64,000 bases of DNA from Drechslerella dactyloides (GCA_020064725.1 JAGTWJ010000007.1:434001-498000), one strand, 5' to 3'. Positions 35,501-47,602 are shown, numbered from the stretch's first letter. The notes: generated by a model from the sequence alone, not told the origin. Translations and numbers: made by a program.

Positions 35501-37986
35501 CTTTGTATATTGTTGTCTCACTAAGCAAGGTCTGTAGTAGCGTCGATTTGCCGGATCCAACTCTGATATAGCAAAGCTCTAGTTAGCATGTGTCGATTTG
35601 CCAATGTCTTTAGACAGCTGGTAGACTTACGGTCCTGTGATCATAACCATCTGGCCAGAGAAGATGCTAAGGGACAGATCTCGTAGAATCGGTATATATG
35701 TCTGACTGTACCCGGCGCTCAATCGTTCGATCCGAATAATTGGTCCGAAGGAGGTGTGAGACGACAGACTCATTCGATGCATTTCCATGCTACCACTGTC
35801 AGATTCGCGAGAGTGGTCATGCATTAGAGACATCTTTTCGGTGGTCAGTTCAAGAGACTCCACTTTTCGTGGAACTGGCAGATTTTCGTGCGGCTTGACC
35901 TCATTCTTTAAGAACTCCTCAATCCTAACAAGGCATCCGAACGCGTTCACGATGCTAGGGATGGATTGTATGACTATCTCAATCCTCCCTAGCACAATGT
36001 TCAAAATTGCAAGCGATGTGAACAGCGTCTTCACATTCATGACTTGGCCGTCATCCCTATGTTTAATATAGGAAAATATGACGAAAAGAATAAAGGTGAG
36101 CCATTTTGACGCTTCGACACTGATGCTTGATAGGCCGACTCCCATAAGGATATTCAACCTCCATTTTGCAGCTGCTATATCCTCGGAAGAGCGCAACTCT
36201 GCAACAGTATCCTGTATGCGAGATTCCAATCCCATCACTTTAACACCACGCATGGAAGCTATGACGGAAGACGTAAATTGAACTCGTTCCTGAGTCTTTT
36301 CCAGCCAAGCCTTCTGCATTTTGGTGGTCTTTACGGACAGAACACTAGCTAAGCTAGTACAAATTCCGACTATCAAGATAGGCGCCAGAACGCTAGTGCA
36401 GTGTAATCGTAAGCTGAGCCGTTGTGACAATGAGAATCGATCCAGGTGATAAATCCAACTTACGCTAGTCCCACTTGAAAGTAAAGCATGTATAAGGCGA
36501 CTGGGATCGCCGCTACGCCTGTGATTGCTTCATGGATCCATTTGAACCCAAACAACACTTTCTCAACATCGGTGCTCATTAATGCAATGGAGGCTCCTGT
36601 CGATGTCTCGCTTATATCGATGGTTAATGTTTTCCGATAGATGGCGTTTATAAGGCAACCTCGTAATATTATTAGCCATCTGTCGACTTGGTGCCAATAA
36701 GCGGCACTGAAAATTCCGATTAAGAAATAGACGGCGGCAAAAGCTACCAGAAGATTTCCAGCATCCGCAGTGTCATCCGATGATGCATATTTGATAGTAC
36801 TCCGGATCAGAAGTGGTTGGCAGAAAACTAAACAGAGATAGATGGCGTTTGGGATCATAGGGGCAAGAAACTGCCTCATCAGAGCATGAAAGCTTGATCG
36901 CGCTAATCTGTGACCTCTTTTCGATGAAGAATATCTCTGCCATTTTTGATAAAAGCGATCCTTGATTCTATCTGCGGTGATGCCGGCATCAAGTCCCCAT
37001 ATATCTGAAGAATTGAGTTTGTTCGAAAAACCTATGTAAATCTGTATCAGAACACTCTATACCTATCTGAACTCGTAACAAAAGTTGAAAATATATCTAG
37101 CCATATTCTTTGGAGCTCGTCCAAGAAGCCAAGGAAAAGGAAAAGGATGCAGACAATGATTGAGGTTGCTTTACCTGATCTCAGGAATGGGATTAACCAC
37201 CAGAAAATGCTGCGATTGAATAGACTACTTGTTTCCTCCGGTGTTCGGGTTTCCGAGTCTGGGGCGCGTAAAAAGGCTCTTTTATCTTTGGCTTCCAGAA
37301 ATAGAGTCGATAATTTCATTGTAAGAGAAGCAACAAACAAAGATACCAAGATGCTATCGAAGCCGCTGTTGAGAAAAGTCCTTGTCCTGATAACATCGAA
37401 AACGATGGAACCCATCAACATTAGACATAGTAGCGAGCTGGGCCGGATATTTCTAAAATGCTCGAATCTTGAAAGAATCCCAATGGCGAGGATCTCGCAA
37501 AACGAGAGGGCAGCAGCAGCAACTGAGATACTTGTCAACTGAGACGCACGGGTTGCCCATAGTACAGCAAGTGCCAGCTTCAGTATAGCCAAGACCGTAA
37601 TGTGTATCTAATCAAGCAGATATATAGGAAATTTGTTAGAATCGAAACCGCAACTTTTCGTATAAAAGCGTGAATGGGTTGTACAAGCACTTTATCAAGC
37701 ACTTCAGCGGGGTATGAAGATACGATGTCGGTGTAATTTCGGATCACCACAGACATTGAATCCAGGGCAATATAATACGAACCGATTTCGAGGTTGCGAG
37801 CGAATTCTCAAAGACTCTCTGCGGCCACCAGTACAATTGTCGAACCCTGACTGCCGTGACGATAATTATTGCTATAGCGGGTGCTAACTCCAACATGCCC
37901 TCCTCGAACTCTAGCGTGAATTCAAAGCCTGCAGGACCGCTGCTCAAGGCTTCGGCGTGCATAGTGCCCAGCCAGGTGTTACACAC
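32580..37986 (-). CDS. ABCC-type full ABC transporter (multidrug-resistance-protein class)
   Basis: A full-length exporter read from about ten exons, roughly 1,500 residues. The order is an N-terminal membrane block (37986-37100), TMD1 (36960-35950), NBD1 (35740-34990), linker (34970-34600), TMD2 (34560-33500) and NBD2 (33430-32580). NBD1 has Walker A GSGKST, an intact LSGGQ signature and Walker B ILILDD, with Asp where the catalytic Glu would be, as is usual in ABCC NBD1. NBD2 has Walker A GRSGSGKSS, a degenerate LSHGE signature and a normal VLDE Walker B, followed by the switch His in TVAHRL. The N-terminus is unresolved: an in-frame Met is at 37962, but family-like sequence extends upstream to a Cys codon at about 37983, so a short upstream exon is likely. 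Its position between a ligase gene and a divergent dioxygenase fusion suggests it exports, or protects against, the product. Confidence 0.85.
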
Positions 37987-38600
37987 AGCGTGGTCAGGTT
38001 GCTACGTTGGACTTCCAAGAGGCGTTAGGACGATAAGTCGTAGGAGCTGGGTATCCAGCGTCGAAGAGAATGCACGACAGATAACTGTGCATGGAGAGAT
38101 CCTGGAAACCTGTCAAACCCGAAATGTTGAATACAGAAGAGTATTATAATCATATATGTAATACATGCTAGCATGTTTTTAGAAGAGCACATCCATCGAT
38201 CTAACACACTCGATCCAAAGATTAGCTAGCAGTCCAGCTTCCTTGCAGAGTAGACATGCTAGTAAAACGCAAACCACCATGCTGTATTTCACAGAGGTAC
38301 CCCTAAGCCGTTTACTGATGTCTAGGAATAATAAATTTTCCAAATACTTTTTGAAACTAGTAAATTACGGATATTCCCCTCGAATTCGATGCCTTTGAAA
38401 GGCAATCAATGATACCGGCATTCGTTCCCGCGGGTCTCAACGCGCTTCAGAAGCCACGTGTAGCCATGAGGCTAAAACTATGAAGAGGGGGATAGGGACT
38501 GTGACAGCCCGAAAAGTCCCCTGGCTACGTATCAGGGCCGGTACCTGCATGCGTAGAAAGCATTTGCCACAATTATGCATGCCAGAATCGGGGACATGGT

Positions 38601-38681
38601 CCTCCGCCTTACCAAACTAGCGATGTGTGTTACGGTGACAAAAAGTTAACATCTAAGCTTCGCGCAGTGCCAAGGCGGAGG
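38601..38681. repeat. 10-bp inverted pair CCTCCGCCTT / AAGGCGGAGG
   Basis: The left arm at 38601-38610 is the exact reverse complement of 38672-38681, which is itself inside the MITE-like element. CGG-type arms could also be zinc-cluster factor sites. Confidence 0.7.
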
Positions 38682-38772
38682 GTTGCGTCGAGTCAGCACT
38701 CGCCGGCCTAAAAGAAGCAAGAGCTAGTCTTTGGACGCAACCCTCCGCGGAAGATGCTGAAAAGCTTCGCGA
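38655..38772. mobile_element. Possible 98-bp MITE-like element with 10-bp flanking repeats
   Basis: A 15-bp perfect inverted repeat (38675-38689 with 38734-38748, GCGGAGGGTTGCGTC) lies inside two identical 10-bp direct repeats AAGCTTCGCG (38655-38664 and 38763-38772). The body between them is 98 bp. Both ends carry CAG close to the border when read inward. Nine- to ten-bp target duplications are a Mutator-like feature. An inner hairpin, CGAGT with ACTCG, is at 38689-38702. It could instead be a regulatory palindrome. Confidence 0.45.
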
Positions 38773-40842
38773 TTCGAGAAGAAAATCGTCGAGTCAAACA
38801 CTCCACGACAGGGGAAATGGCACGTTCTTTCGCCTGCCGAGTTGGCTGTTGCAGTTTAGTTACCCGACAAGGCAGAGGCACAAAAAAAAAAGCAGGGGAG
38901 GCGCCTTAATCGAGATAGACTCTTTGGGGTAGTGAATCGAAAACGGGCAGCTGCTTGGCGCGTCAAAAATCGTTCCCAGGGCCCGAGACATCCCTGTCGA
39001 GAAACACTCGGGACTAATCGAGAATACTTTGCTTTGGCAAGTCTCAAAATCCCGGATTGTCAATATCCTTTGTGCCATTGTGTCGCTTCGTCCGGATTGA
39101 TGGCGAATCTAACCCCGTCGAATTTAACGAGATTGGAGGACCATGCCGTAGTATCCCCGCTCATACAGCCCAGCAGATTTTTTTCGTACAGCTCGGTAAA
39201 GAATTTTTCATCTTCGGCATTGCCCTACCGTTCCCTCAGTTCCCATAATCAGATATATTTACAAGAGTGAGACGTGTAAAACTATTCCGTAGCAGCAGGC
39301 CTAGTAGTTCCTGCTCTTTCTATGATATCACTGTTCGAAATTGGCTATAGCTAGCGAGGGTGACGCGACCTCCCACCCTTCCTAAAATCCCCGCTCAACT
39401 TTGTATCCTTTCAAGGTGAGCAACGCAATTGATTATTAGGGATCAAGCTAGGGAGTAAGATAAAATAAAGAAACAATAAAGAATAAAATAAAATGCAGTA
39501 CATGTATTGATATCCAAGTCAATCAGCAGAGTATTCGAGGACAGACGCTCAGCTGAATATTCCAACCCCAAGCCAAAGTTGGGAGGTACATCCAGCTTCC
39601 TCTAGGATTCTTTCAAATATTTTTGAGCCTTCTAGCCGTGACCTGGCAGCTGTCGACAATTGATAAGGTCCGGCTGTTGCCGACTCCGATCGATCATACC
39701 AAACCAATGCACCATTATCACTTCAGATATACTGGCCCGGCCGATGGGCAGAAAAATTGCAACGTGCAACCATAAGTACGGTTCCGCTATTAATAACAAT
39801 TTATGTAACGATCGCTGACTTCTTAGCCCCGAAGAGAAGGTCCTTTGTCTTCCTTTAAGCGACCAGCTTCATCAATATGCATATATGGATATAGTTCTTC
39901 GAATTGCGCTTAAAGTTCGCCCGGGTGGTAGTTCTCACATGTAATCAATGATTGAGCACGGCATGATATTTCGGTCAAGCTACATTCAATGCATGGTGCT
40001 CACGCCACGCTCGCTCAATGTCAGACAATTTCGCTATATGGTACACGAGATTACCACGTGTGGAGAATTCTCCGGAGCATTATTCTTCTAGAAAAGTTCG
40101 AAGGTCGGCACGATTCGTCTCCGTCTTGCTTAAAGATTTCAAGACATGGTGCTAGAGCTCCTTGCTTCGTTGGAGTTTCCTGTTCTGGACCCAAGAATCA
40201 AACTGCAGCGCCGCCCGAAAACCAACCGCGGACCGAGCTCAGGAGGTGCACGCATTATAAGGCTCGAAAATCTTTGGACAGCAAGCTCCATAGTGCTGTT
40301 ACCGATAAGGCGTGGATAGCCAAACAAGAAGCTTCAACTTTAGACTCGGTCTCGGACCGAGCCTGTTCGGGCTCATACACTTGCAACTTCAAAGTAGGTG
40401 CAACTCGATGATCCAGCGCTAAACTGCATAAGCACTAGATCTTATGGAGAGCTGGATTGGACAGCCACAAAAAAGCTCCAGATGTTACTTTTTGCGAAAT
40501 CTCCGAAATGGCGCTTGTGCGCAGTGACGTTTGCAACCTGCGGGAGCACCCTACCCTGTTATAACCATGCGCCTGAATTTCTCGATAAGTCCTTCTATTT
40601 TGGAACGCAGCTGAATTCATAGAGATCTACGGTGACAAAAATTTGATCTCGTGCAGAATTGATGCCTAGGCGCGCATCAAGTTAGATGAATTCCAAGGTG
40701 CATATAGCAAATCTGAGTAGGTTCTTGGTACGGATATTAAAAGGCTACGGGATTACCACCTCGTCATCCCATCTACTCGCAATCCTAAAGGAATCTCATA
40801 GCATTCAAGTTTCAATATCCTCCTCGACCTATACCCTCCAAA

Positions 40843-43272
40843 ATGCAACATATTTATCAGATTATCGATTGTGACTCCGCCAGACCCGCTAGCGGCTGCG
40901 AGAGATCCCTCTTGATATCCAAACAAGACAAGCTGGACCGCACCGATTTTCCGGAAGCTAAATCTGGTGGACACCTGGCTGCAGCTTTCTCCAGGAACTG
41001 TGCGATTCCAGTTTATATTAGCCCGGAATTTCTCAGCTACATCCAGAAAGTCAGCGATAATCTCCATACAGCGGTAACAGATATCGTGTCCAGATGGTGG
41101 GACGACGGCTCGGTCTTATCCACCTACATGCCAGTAGATCCGAAAATTGAACGGATTTTGAGGAGACTTCACTTTGAAGGCCCATCCTGGCAGACTGGCT
41201 CCTGGCGTCCGGATTTCTTGATCGAAAACGATACAGAAGCGCCTCATCGACATCCCGGAATCAGGATATGCGAGATTAACGCCCGTTTTGCAACCAATGG
41301 TGGTTTGATTGCTGAAGCATTCGCGCGATTCTATCAGAACAGCACGTCTCCCTTACAACCTGCCGCACCAGAGGTAAGTAAACCCTATGCGTATACGCCG
41401 AACAGATCAGCGTCCTCGCTTTGCGACTTATGTCGTCGTTGCTTTAAGACACGCTAACCCCTGTCCGCGACACAGCTCAGCCATGCCTTCCGACAAGTAT
41501 TCGACAGCACGGCCCCAATTCATATCCTAAGAGGCAGGGAAGTAGGCTACGATATCAACCATCTTCCTAAAACACTCGGCAAGCAGACGATAGTTATTTC
41601 CGATATCTCGAAGCTTCGCATTGTTGCAAACGGAGATCGGAATCAGCTGCTGTACACTTGCGATGGACAAGAGACAGAAATATCCCAGATTGTGCTTGAA
41701 CTTCACCAGGACGAACTCCTATCGCTGCCAGAAGACATTCTCTGGGAAGTCTCGCTTCGAGCCCGGATTAACGACATTCGGACAATCATGTTCGCGCACG
41801 ACAAAAGGATGTTAGCCATTATCCGGCAGCAGCTACCTGAAATCGTTGCTCGAGGCTCTCTATCCCCAGAAGCCGCAACGATACTGGAAAACTCTCTCGC
41901 GGAAACATACTTGCCTCATACACCAGAGTACGAGCGTGCAACTAAGACTGAAAGAGATCAGGATTGGCTATTCAAGCCTGCTCTCAGCGGGAAGGGCGAC
42001 GGAATTGTCTTCCGAAAGGATATGCCTGAAGAGGACTGGCAAACCTTACTTTCGGAGTCGTCGCTGACAGTTCCCCATGTTCTGCAAAAGGCTGTCGATC
42101 AGAAAGTCATGAAGTTCAGGGCACCTTTCGAGGGCTCGTTCGCAGAGGTCGAATTGTATGCAGTTGGTACGTTCTTCAACATCAATGGCTACTTCAGGGG
42201 GTTTGGGGTCTTCAGGGCTTCAGCAGATAAAGTCTGCGCCATATCCAATGGTGGTTATGCCATGCTGTGTGTCTGCGACCGAGCTTGCCTTCCATTCGCT
42301 CCGAATCCCAACCTCGCCAATCGTAGGCCACTCAAGCACCTGATGGGCAAATATGATCGATACGGCGGCCATGTTGCGACAGAGGGACCTGATTCAGCAT
42401 ATCATTCAGACGATGCGGAAAGCACCACTGGGAGCGACCATTCAACAGCAAATCCCGCATTCCCTCCGAAGATTATCGTCGCAGACTCTGCTGCATCTGG
42501 AGGCGCACCTAGCCATGTCGCGCAAGTGCATCAATGCCTGGAAGCAGGAGGCATTGCCCTAGTCAAATTAAATTTCGAAGATCCAGAGTCAGACTATCTA
42601 GTCTCATTGGTGAGGGATGGTCTAAGTCGGCAGTACAAACATGGTCTTCCTGTGGATCACTCTCAGACGAAAGGTTGGCTCTGGGACGTTAAGCCCGTGC
42701 ACAGCAAGATCGAAAATAATACTACGGGCGAGCCACTTGCTAGAAGTGAGACCATGAATGTCTTCCCATGGCACACCGACTGTTCTTTCGAAGACGCCCC
42801 GCCTCGACACTTTGCTCTACATGTTATCCATGCGGATAGGTATGGAGGTGGCGCGCTATCTATCGTTCGAACCAAGGATATCATCCAGGAGTTGTCAGAG
42901 GAGGCGATCAGCAGTCTGAGCCAACCAGAGTTCATTCTCGATGTCCCTGGCGAATTCGACAAGGGCATTGGTTCCCTCACTGGGTCCTTAATAGACATGA
43001 GCAACAATGACCCGAAACTTCGATATCGCCGAGATATCATCCACCCCTTAACACAACGGGCCCAGCTTGCTTTGGACGAGTTGGACGCTGTCCTCGATGA
43101 TTGTCGTTCGAAAAAAGTCATGAAAGCCGAAGATCTCCCTGACGGGATGGTCATTGTTCTGGATAACGCCAAATGGCTACATGCAAGGAATCAGGTCAAT
43201 GATCCCAACAGACATCTCAGGCGTGTTCGGTGGAATGCTCAACCATTTCCCAGCAATCAGGCGTCTGCCTAA
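40843..43272 (+). CDS. ATP-grasp-like / Fe(II)-2-oxoglutarate dioxygenase fusion protein
   Basis: Exons 40843-41373 and 41476-43272 join in frame to 775 residues. The C-terminal third (about residues 520-770) is a TauD-like dioxygenase. It has the iron-binding HTD at His610 and Asp612 and a distal His746 in WLHAR, followed by an Arg-rich segment that can hold 2-oxoglutarate. The first 450 residues resemble a circularly permuted ATP-grasp or glutathionylspermidine-synthase-like fold: an ICEINARF strand, a FKPALSGKGDG loop of the ATP-binding kind, then VLQKAV and a Gly/Phe-rich strand pair. That assignment is by pattern only. A Ser/Asp/Thr-rich linker (about 415-460) separates the halves. There is no signal peptide. 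ATP-grasp enzymes join an acid to an amine; TauD-type enzymes hydroxylate or desaturate. Together with the adjacent ligase and exporter, this suggests synthesis of a modified amide or small peptide. I do not recognise a characterised equivalent. Confidence 0.8.
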
Positions 43273-43700
43273 AACACAGATAGGGCGGTCCTTGGTGATC
43301 CTTGTCCTATTGTATCGTCAATTGTTGCTTTAGCTTGTAGATCGACTTACCTTGAATAGCGTGTATATACTTAGTCTACAGTTTTTTGTTTTTTAATTTG
43401 CTATTTGCAGCATGACGGCATAGCGATAGTAATATTATTTTATTGATTGCACCAAGGAATGTGTTCAAAAATATCCAACCAATGATGACCCGAGCTAGCG
43501 GTGAATTCCTGGACTCGTTAACCGGGCCGCGCCGCTTTGGCATTGGCGGACGCGCTCGACTACGTGTTTGCACATGGACACTCGAGGCACGTCATGCCTT
43601 TAGCTAAATTGTCTTTGCATTCCAACTTCTACCCACCGCTTGCATCCGCAACTTGTATCGCCATCTCGATCGAGGTGCGATTTCTTCAGCATTTCTCAAA
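43273..43700. other. Short intergenic spacer
   Basis: This contains the 3' end region of the fusion gene and the promoter of the F-box gene. Nothing else was seen. Confidence 0.55.
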
Positions 43701-45032
43701 ATGTCAACGTTGTTATTTGGGTTCCCACTGCCTGCAGAGCCAGCCCTCGAGATCTTCGAGTTTGTTACTCTCGATGGCCTTAGGGCGCTCTCGCTATGCT
43801 CTAAAGCGTACCGTGCTGCCGTCCTTCCAACGCTTCTCCGCGAAGTCCGGATGTCGCCAGATTCACTACCTGCCTTCCATGATGGTGGAAGCCTTGCGCA
43901 TATTTGCCCCAGCGTGCGGTAAGGCGAATATAAAATTCCCAACATGGCATCTATATGGTTGTGCTGTTATTAATGCATCATTAGGCATGCAAGTTTCGAT
44001 TGTCTTGAGGAGTGTGGGTTTGTCGAAACCGTGGACCGTTGTCGAATCTACACCAGTGCTTTGATTGGTGGTATATTCCCGCAGCTCACCAGCCTGCACG
44101 TATCCTTGTTCGGACCGCCCAAATTCCCACGGGTGGAGGCACAGATGTTAATGGCCATTTTCACGCGTTTGGCCAGGGCCGAATTCTATAATCGGCTGAA
44201 GGTTCTATATTTTCAGGTGTTGCCGCAGGATATGGACAAGGCTATCACGCAGGGGCATCAGCTGAAGGAAATGCTACAAGAAAGCAGGCGGTTTCTCGAT
44301 ATCGAGATGGGTCATGAGCAGGATCTAAACGCCGAAGAAAGTATAAATTCGCTTCTCGAAAAGCTGAGGCCGCCGCCAGCACTTGAAGAGTTGCTCATTA
44401 CTTCTGATACGTTGAGGTTCCGAAAGCCTTCGGCCCGAAATGATCTCACGTTTGCGGAGTGGCTTGTCCGCGCGTGTGCTCCAAACTTACGACGGCTGGT
44501 AATCTGCATGTACCAGCTAGGGACGACGAAGAACACAACCATCTTGCGGCTGTATCTGTCCCTGCCGGATCGTTTGGTGTTCCCTCGGGTGACAAAGTTA
44601 CGGTTGGACCTGAGTTCATTCAAGCGGCGGCACCTGACCGACCTAGCTTCACGGTTTCCATGCTTAGAGGAGCTGGCGATACACGTGTGGAGTGGCTATG
44701 TCATGCGGTATACAAAAAGAATAGTGGTGATGCAGCATATTGTAGGATTCGGGAGCACTTTGAAAAAAGTTACGGTGCCATGGCCTGAGGAGTGGAGAAT
44801 ATCGAGGCGGGGTGTGTTCCGATGGCACCTGAGGAAATCAGTCCAGAGGTGGATTGCCGCAGGGCTTACAGGATTGCAGGAGGCGGAGTTCTTGCTCAGG
44901 TTCGAGGAAACAGACGAGAGATATGTCAAGTTTGTGGTTAATCTCGAGAGGGTGGTGGTAGAAGACGGGCATGGATGGCGAACGGGGAACATTCCACAGG
45001 TCCCAGCGCTGAAGTATGTAGGGAACATCTGA
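43701..45032 (+). CDS. F-box-like protein with leucine-rich C-terminal region
   Basis: F-box proteins link substrates to SCF ubiquitin ligases. Exons 43701-43918 and 43994-45032 give 418 residues. A second acceptor nine bases upstream (ATTAG at about 43985) would also keep the frame. Residues 9-50 fit an F-box: LPAEPALEIFEF, then the ALSLCSKAYRAAVLP helix. The rest has irregular Leu-rich segments (LTSLHVSL, LEELLITSD, LRRLVI, KLRLDLSSF, LEELAIHV) like the degenerate leucine-rich regions common in large fungal F-box families. No transmembrane segment is seen. The gene sits 430 bp after the dioxygenase fusion in the same orientation, but nothing in its sequence ties it to that cluster. Confidence 0.75.
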
Positions 45033-46496
45033 GAAAGTGTAGGTGCGGTGGGCGTGAGGCGACGATGGAGAGACCTTGAAGACGAAAATGAAGAGGAGGA
45101 AGAGGAACTCGAAGAAGGAGAGGAAGAAGAGGATTGAGAACGCGGTTGGAGCGACTGGGCGCAGGAGGACTGAACTGAAGCCATCCACCGTGTTTGTGTG
45201 AATCACAGAAATATCCACAACGGCGAGTAGACAACAGAGTCACCAACGGTTCCCGATTCGATGCTGTCAGGTCCAGCGATACATTATGACTCCGCGCCCG
45301 ACGGCTATGTTATAGCCGTGATACACAGACCACTGTCGACCAGCGGGTAACTGCAGGCATTATCATGAATGCGGTTACACTGCGGAGCAGGAACGGCGGC
45401 CAGCGCAGTACACGACCACAGCCAGCATGCATGCGGCAATCATTCAAGGCCATCTTGTAGCACTGCTGCCGGGTGGTGATGAGATCGTGGTGGGGTGCAA
45501 TGCATCGATGCGTGCGCATATGCAGGTGACATCGATGCCGATGCATGCAATAATTGGAGCTACAGGCAACCAAGTCAGACTACAGCGCCTGGGTTCGGGG
45601 CTAAAGTCAGACCTTCGTGAGTAAAGTGGGCATATAAAAACAGCTGTGTTTGTCCTTACCCGAAGTATAAAATAGCTAGTGTCGTTGCGGGATGGCCATC
45701 GACGGCAGTTTTCGCGGTGTTGATGCATCGTGATGGCACCTGTTGGAGTTGGTGTTAAGGGTAATTGCACCGCCGCCGAAGCAACCGCAACCGAACTCCA
45801 TCGCCGCCGACGCTAACTCGAATCCGAGCCGGAGTCCATCGAGTCTTCCATCAACCACCGCTTCGGCGTCCGCCGCTCCTTCTCCTTCGCCATCGCCCGT
45901 CGTCCTGTTCGCGCAGTCGAGTTGCTGGAAAACTCTGCCAGCCGTTTGACCTCGCCTGATCAAATCTTGGACCCGCCCGTTTTGGCGCTGGTGCGTGGTG
46001 AGGAAGCCCACAAGCCCCTTACTTTAACTCGGACGCCATTAGCCAATTAATCAGACCCCTTCCTTCCGCCCTGCGAACGGTCAACGTGAATCATATTTTT
46101 AACCATTGCCTGCTCTAGGAGGCCGATTCATCGAAGACGAAAACACGCGGCAGCCATCCATCGCAAGGGCTGCATCCTGGCCTGCTCCTGGCATCCGATT
46201 GGGACTTCGACAGGGCTGTCAAGCCCACCCTTCCACCGTCGACATCCTCGACGACCCGCGACGACCGCGACGACGACCATAGGCCAGCTCCATAGGCGCT
46301 CCAGGCTGAATGACCTCCCGGCCGTACACCTCTGCGTATCTGTACATGTACCTTCCGTAGACTGTTCACAGGAGCGCAACCTCCGTCCAGCCGGCGGCTG
46401 CTTGGACCTTCCTCCGTCTCACAAATACGACTTGTGTCTATTCCAGACAAGCCCTTCCTCTAATATAAGACCTCGCCGTCTACTCAGTCGCCTGCT
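45033..46496. other. Intergenic region, no gene recognised
   Basis: Spacer between two co-oriented genes. A purine-rich GAA/GAG tract at about 45070-45140 follows the F-box stop codon. The last part is a CT/CG-rich leader for the next gene. No domain-bearing frame was seen. Confidence 0.5.
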
Positions 46497-47602
46497 ATGG
46501 CCTTGACCCTCTCCGAGAACGACTCTGGCGTATCCGGCTTCAGTTCCAAGGACAACAAGTCTAGTATCCATCGCCTCTCTTCCAACCGTCCGTCCAACGA
46601 GATGGCCACGAGTACAACAACCGCCGCCTCCTCGATCACTGGCGACACTGCTACCGCCAACCGCAAATCCGTCTCTTCCCAGCGGGATCACCAACCACCA
46701 ACCCTTCCGCTTCATTCGCGTTCCGAGTCCATCGATTTAGAGCTTGAGCGAGGCCTCAAGCTCGATGACCTTCGTGATCGACGCGCCCAGGAGCTGGCAC
46801 CACCGACATCCGCCCATACCAACCCTTCCCGCGATGGCGAATCCAGCATGCACACGGAAGGCTCATCGGCTTGGGACCCTTCCCACCCATGCTATCCGCA
46901 TGTCAACCCGCATGTTGGACCAAATTCACCACTTGCTGAAACGACCCGAATCATCCGCATCCCACGCGACTTTATGATCCATGGCGATACCAGCCCCGCG
47001 TTCTCGAACACCTATCCTAAGATCCTAGAGCCGTATTTATCTGAGGACCGCTTTCGGCACATCGTCAAGACCATCAACTCGGAACTTTACGAGGCGTTTA
47101 ATCCGTGGAACTGGAGGAACTGGGTCGACGCGTCGCTCGGCGTTCTGACGCTTTGGTTCGCTGAGGACATACTTGGTACTGAGACGAAGCGGCGGTTAAA
47201 GCGTATTGAAGCATTTATTGAGCAACAGAATCGCGAAATGGAGGAGATCCTGGAGCGGCTGCGCAAAGGGGAGATTGTCGACGAAGAGATCGGGCGAACA
47301 GAGAGTCGAGAGGGTGAGGGTGGCGTGCCGATTAGTGGGTTGGCCAAGCTGATTCCGCTGAGGAGGACGGGTTATATGAACGTAAGTGTCTCCCTGTTCG
47401 CTAATGTATCCTTGACGAAATCTTGCATATAATACGCAATTGCCAAATCGGATGCTTACGTGTTCCGCAGCTCGATATTCAAATCCCGAACCCGTTTACC
47501 CCAGACTCGGAATTCGGCGACGACGAGATGGCAGACTACTCCGCGCAACCAACGCCGCGGGAGACGGGCGCACCAGCAAGTCCTCACGATCAGACAAGAT
47601 AA
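46497..47602 (+). CDS. Erf4 / golgin-A7-like palmitoyltransferase cofactor
   Basis: Erf4 forms a complex with the DHHC protein Erf2 at the ER and palmitoylates Ras; golgin A7 does the same in animals. Exons 46497-47381 and 47471-47602 join in phase 0 to 338 residues. The first 140 residues are Ser/Thr-rich and look disordered. The conserved Erf4 domain spans roughly residues 150-265. It starts with RIIRIPRDF, continues through YPKILEPYLS and the landmark NPWNWRNWVDASLG, then a hydrophobic helix, LGVLTLWFAEDIL, that would sit at the membrane face. A charged coiled-coil-like helix follows. The second exon adds a short acidic tail. The start ATG is preceded by a long CT-rich leader. Confidence 0.88.

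Larger units (their letters stand above)
37987..40842. other. Divergent intergenic region of the candidate cluster
   Basis: A 2.85-kb spacer separates the ABC transporter (-) from the dioxygenase fusion (+) and should contain both promoters, plus an unresolved short first exon of the transporter. It contains the MITE-like element at 38655-38772. Open frames here (for example 39989-40411 and 40398-40622) have no recognisable domain. Confidence 0.5.

Noticed and set aside
43866..45246. Several antisense frames over the F-box gene
   Set aside because: They mirror the coding strand or read the purine-rich 3' end backward as Ser/Pro/Phe-rich sequence.
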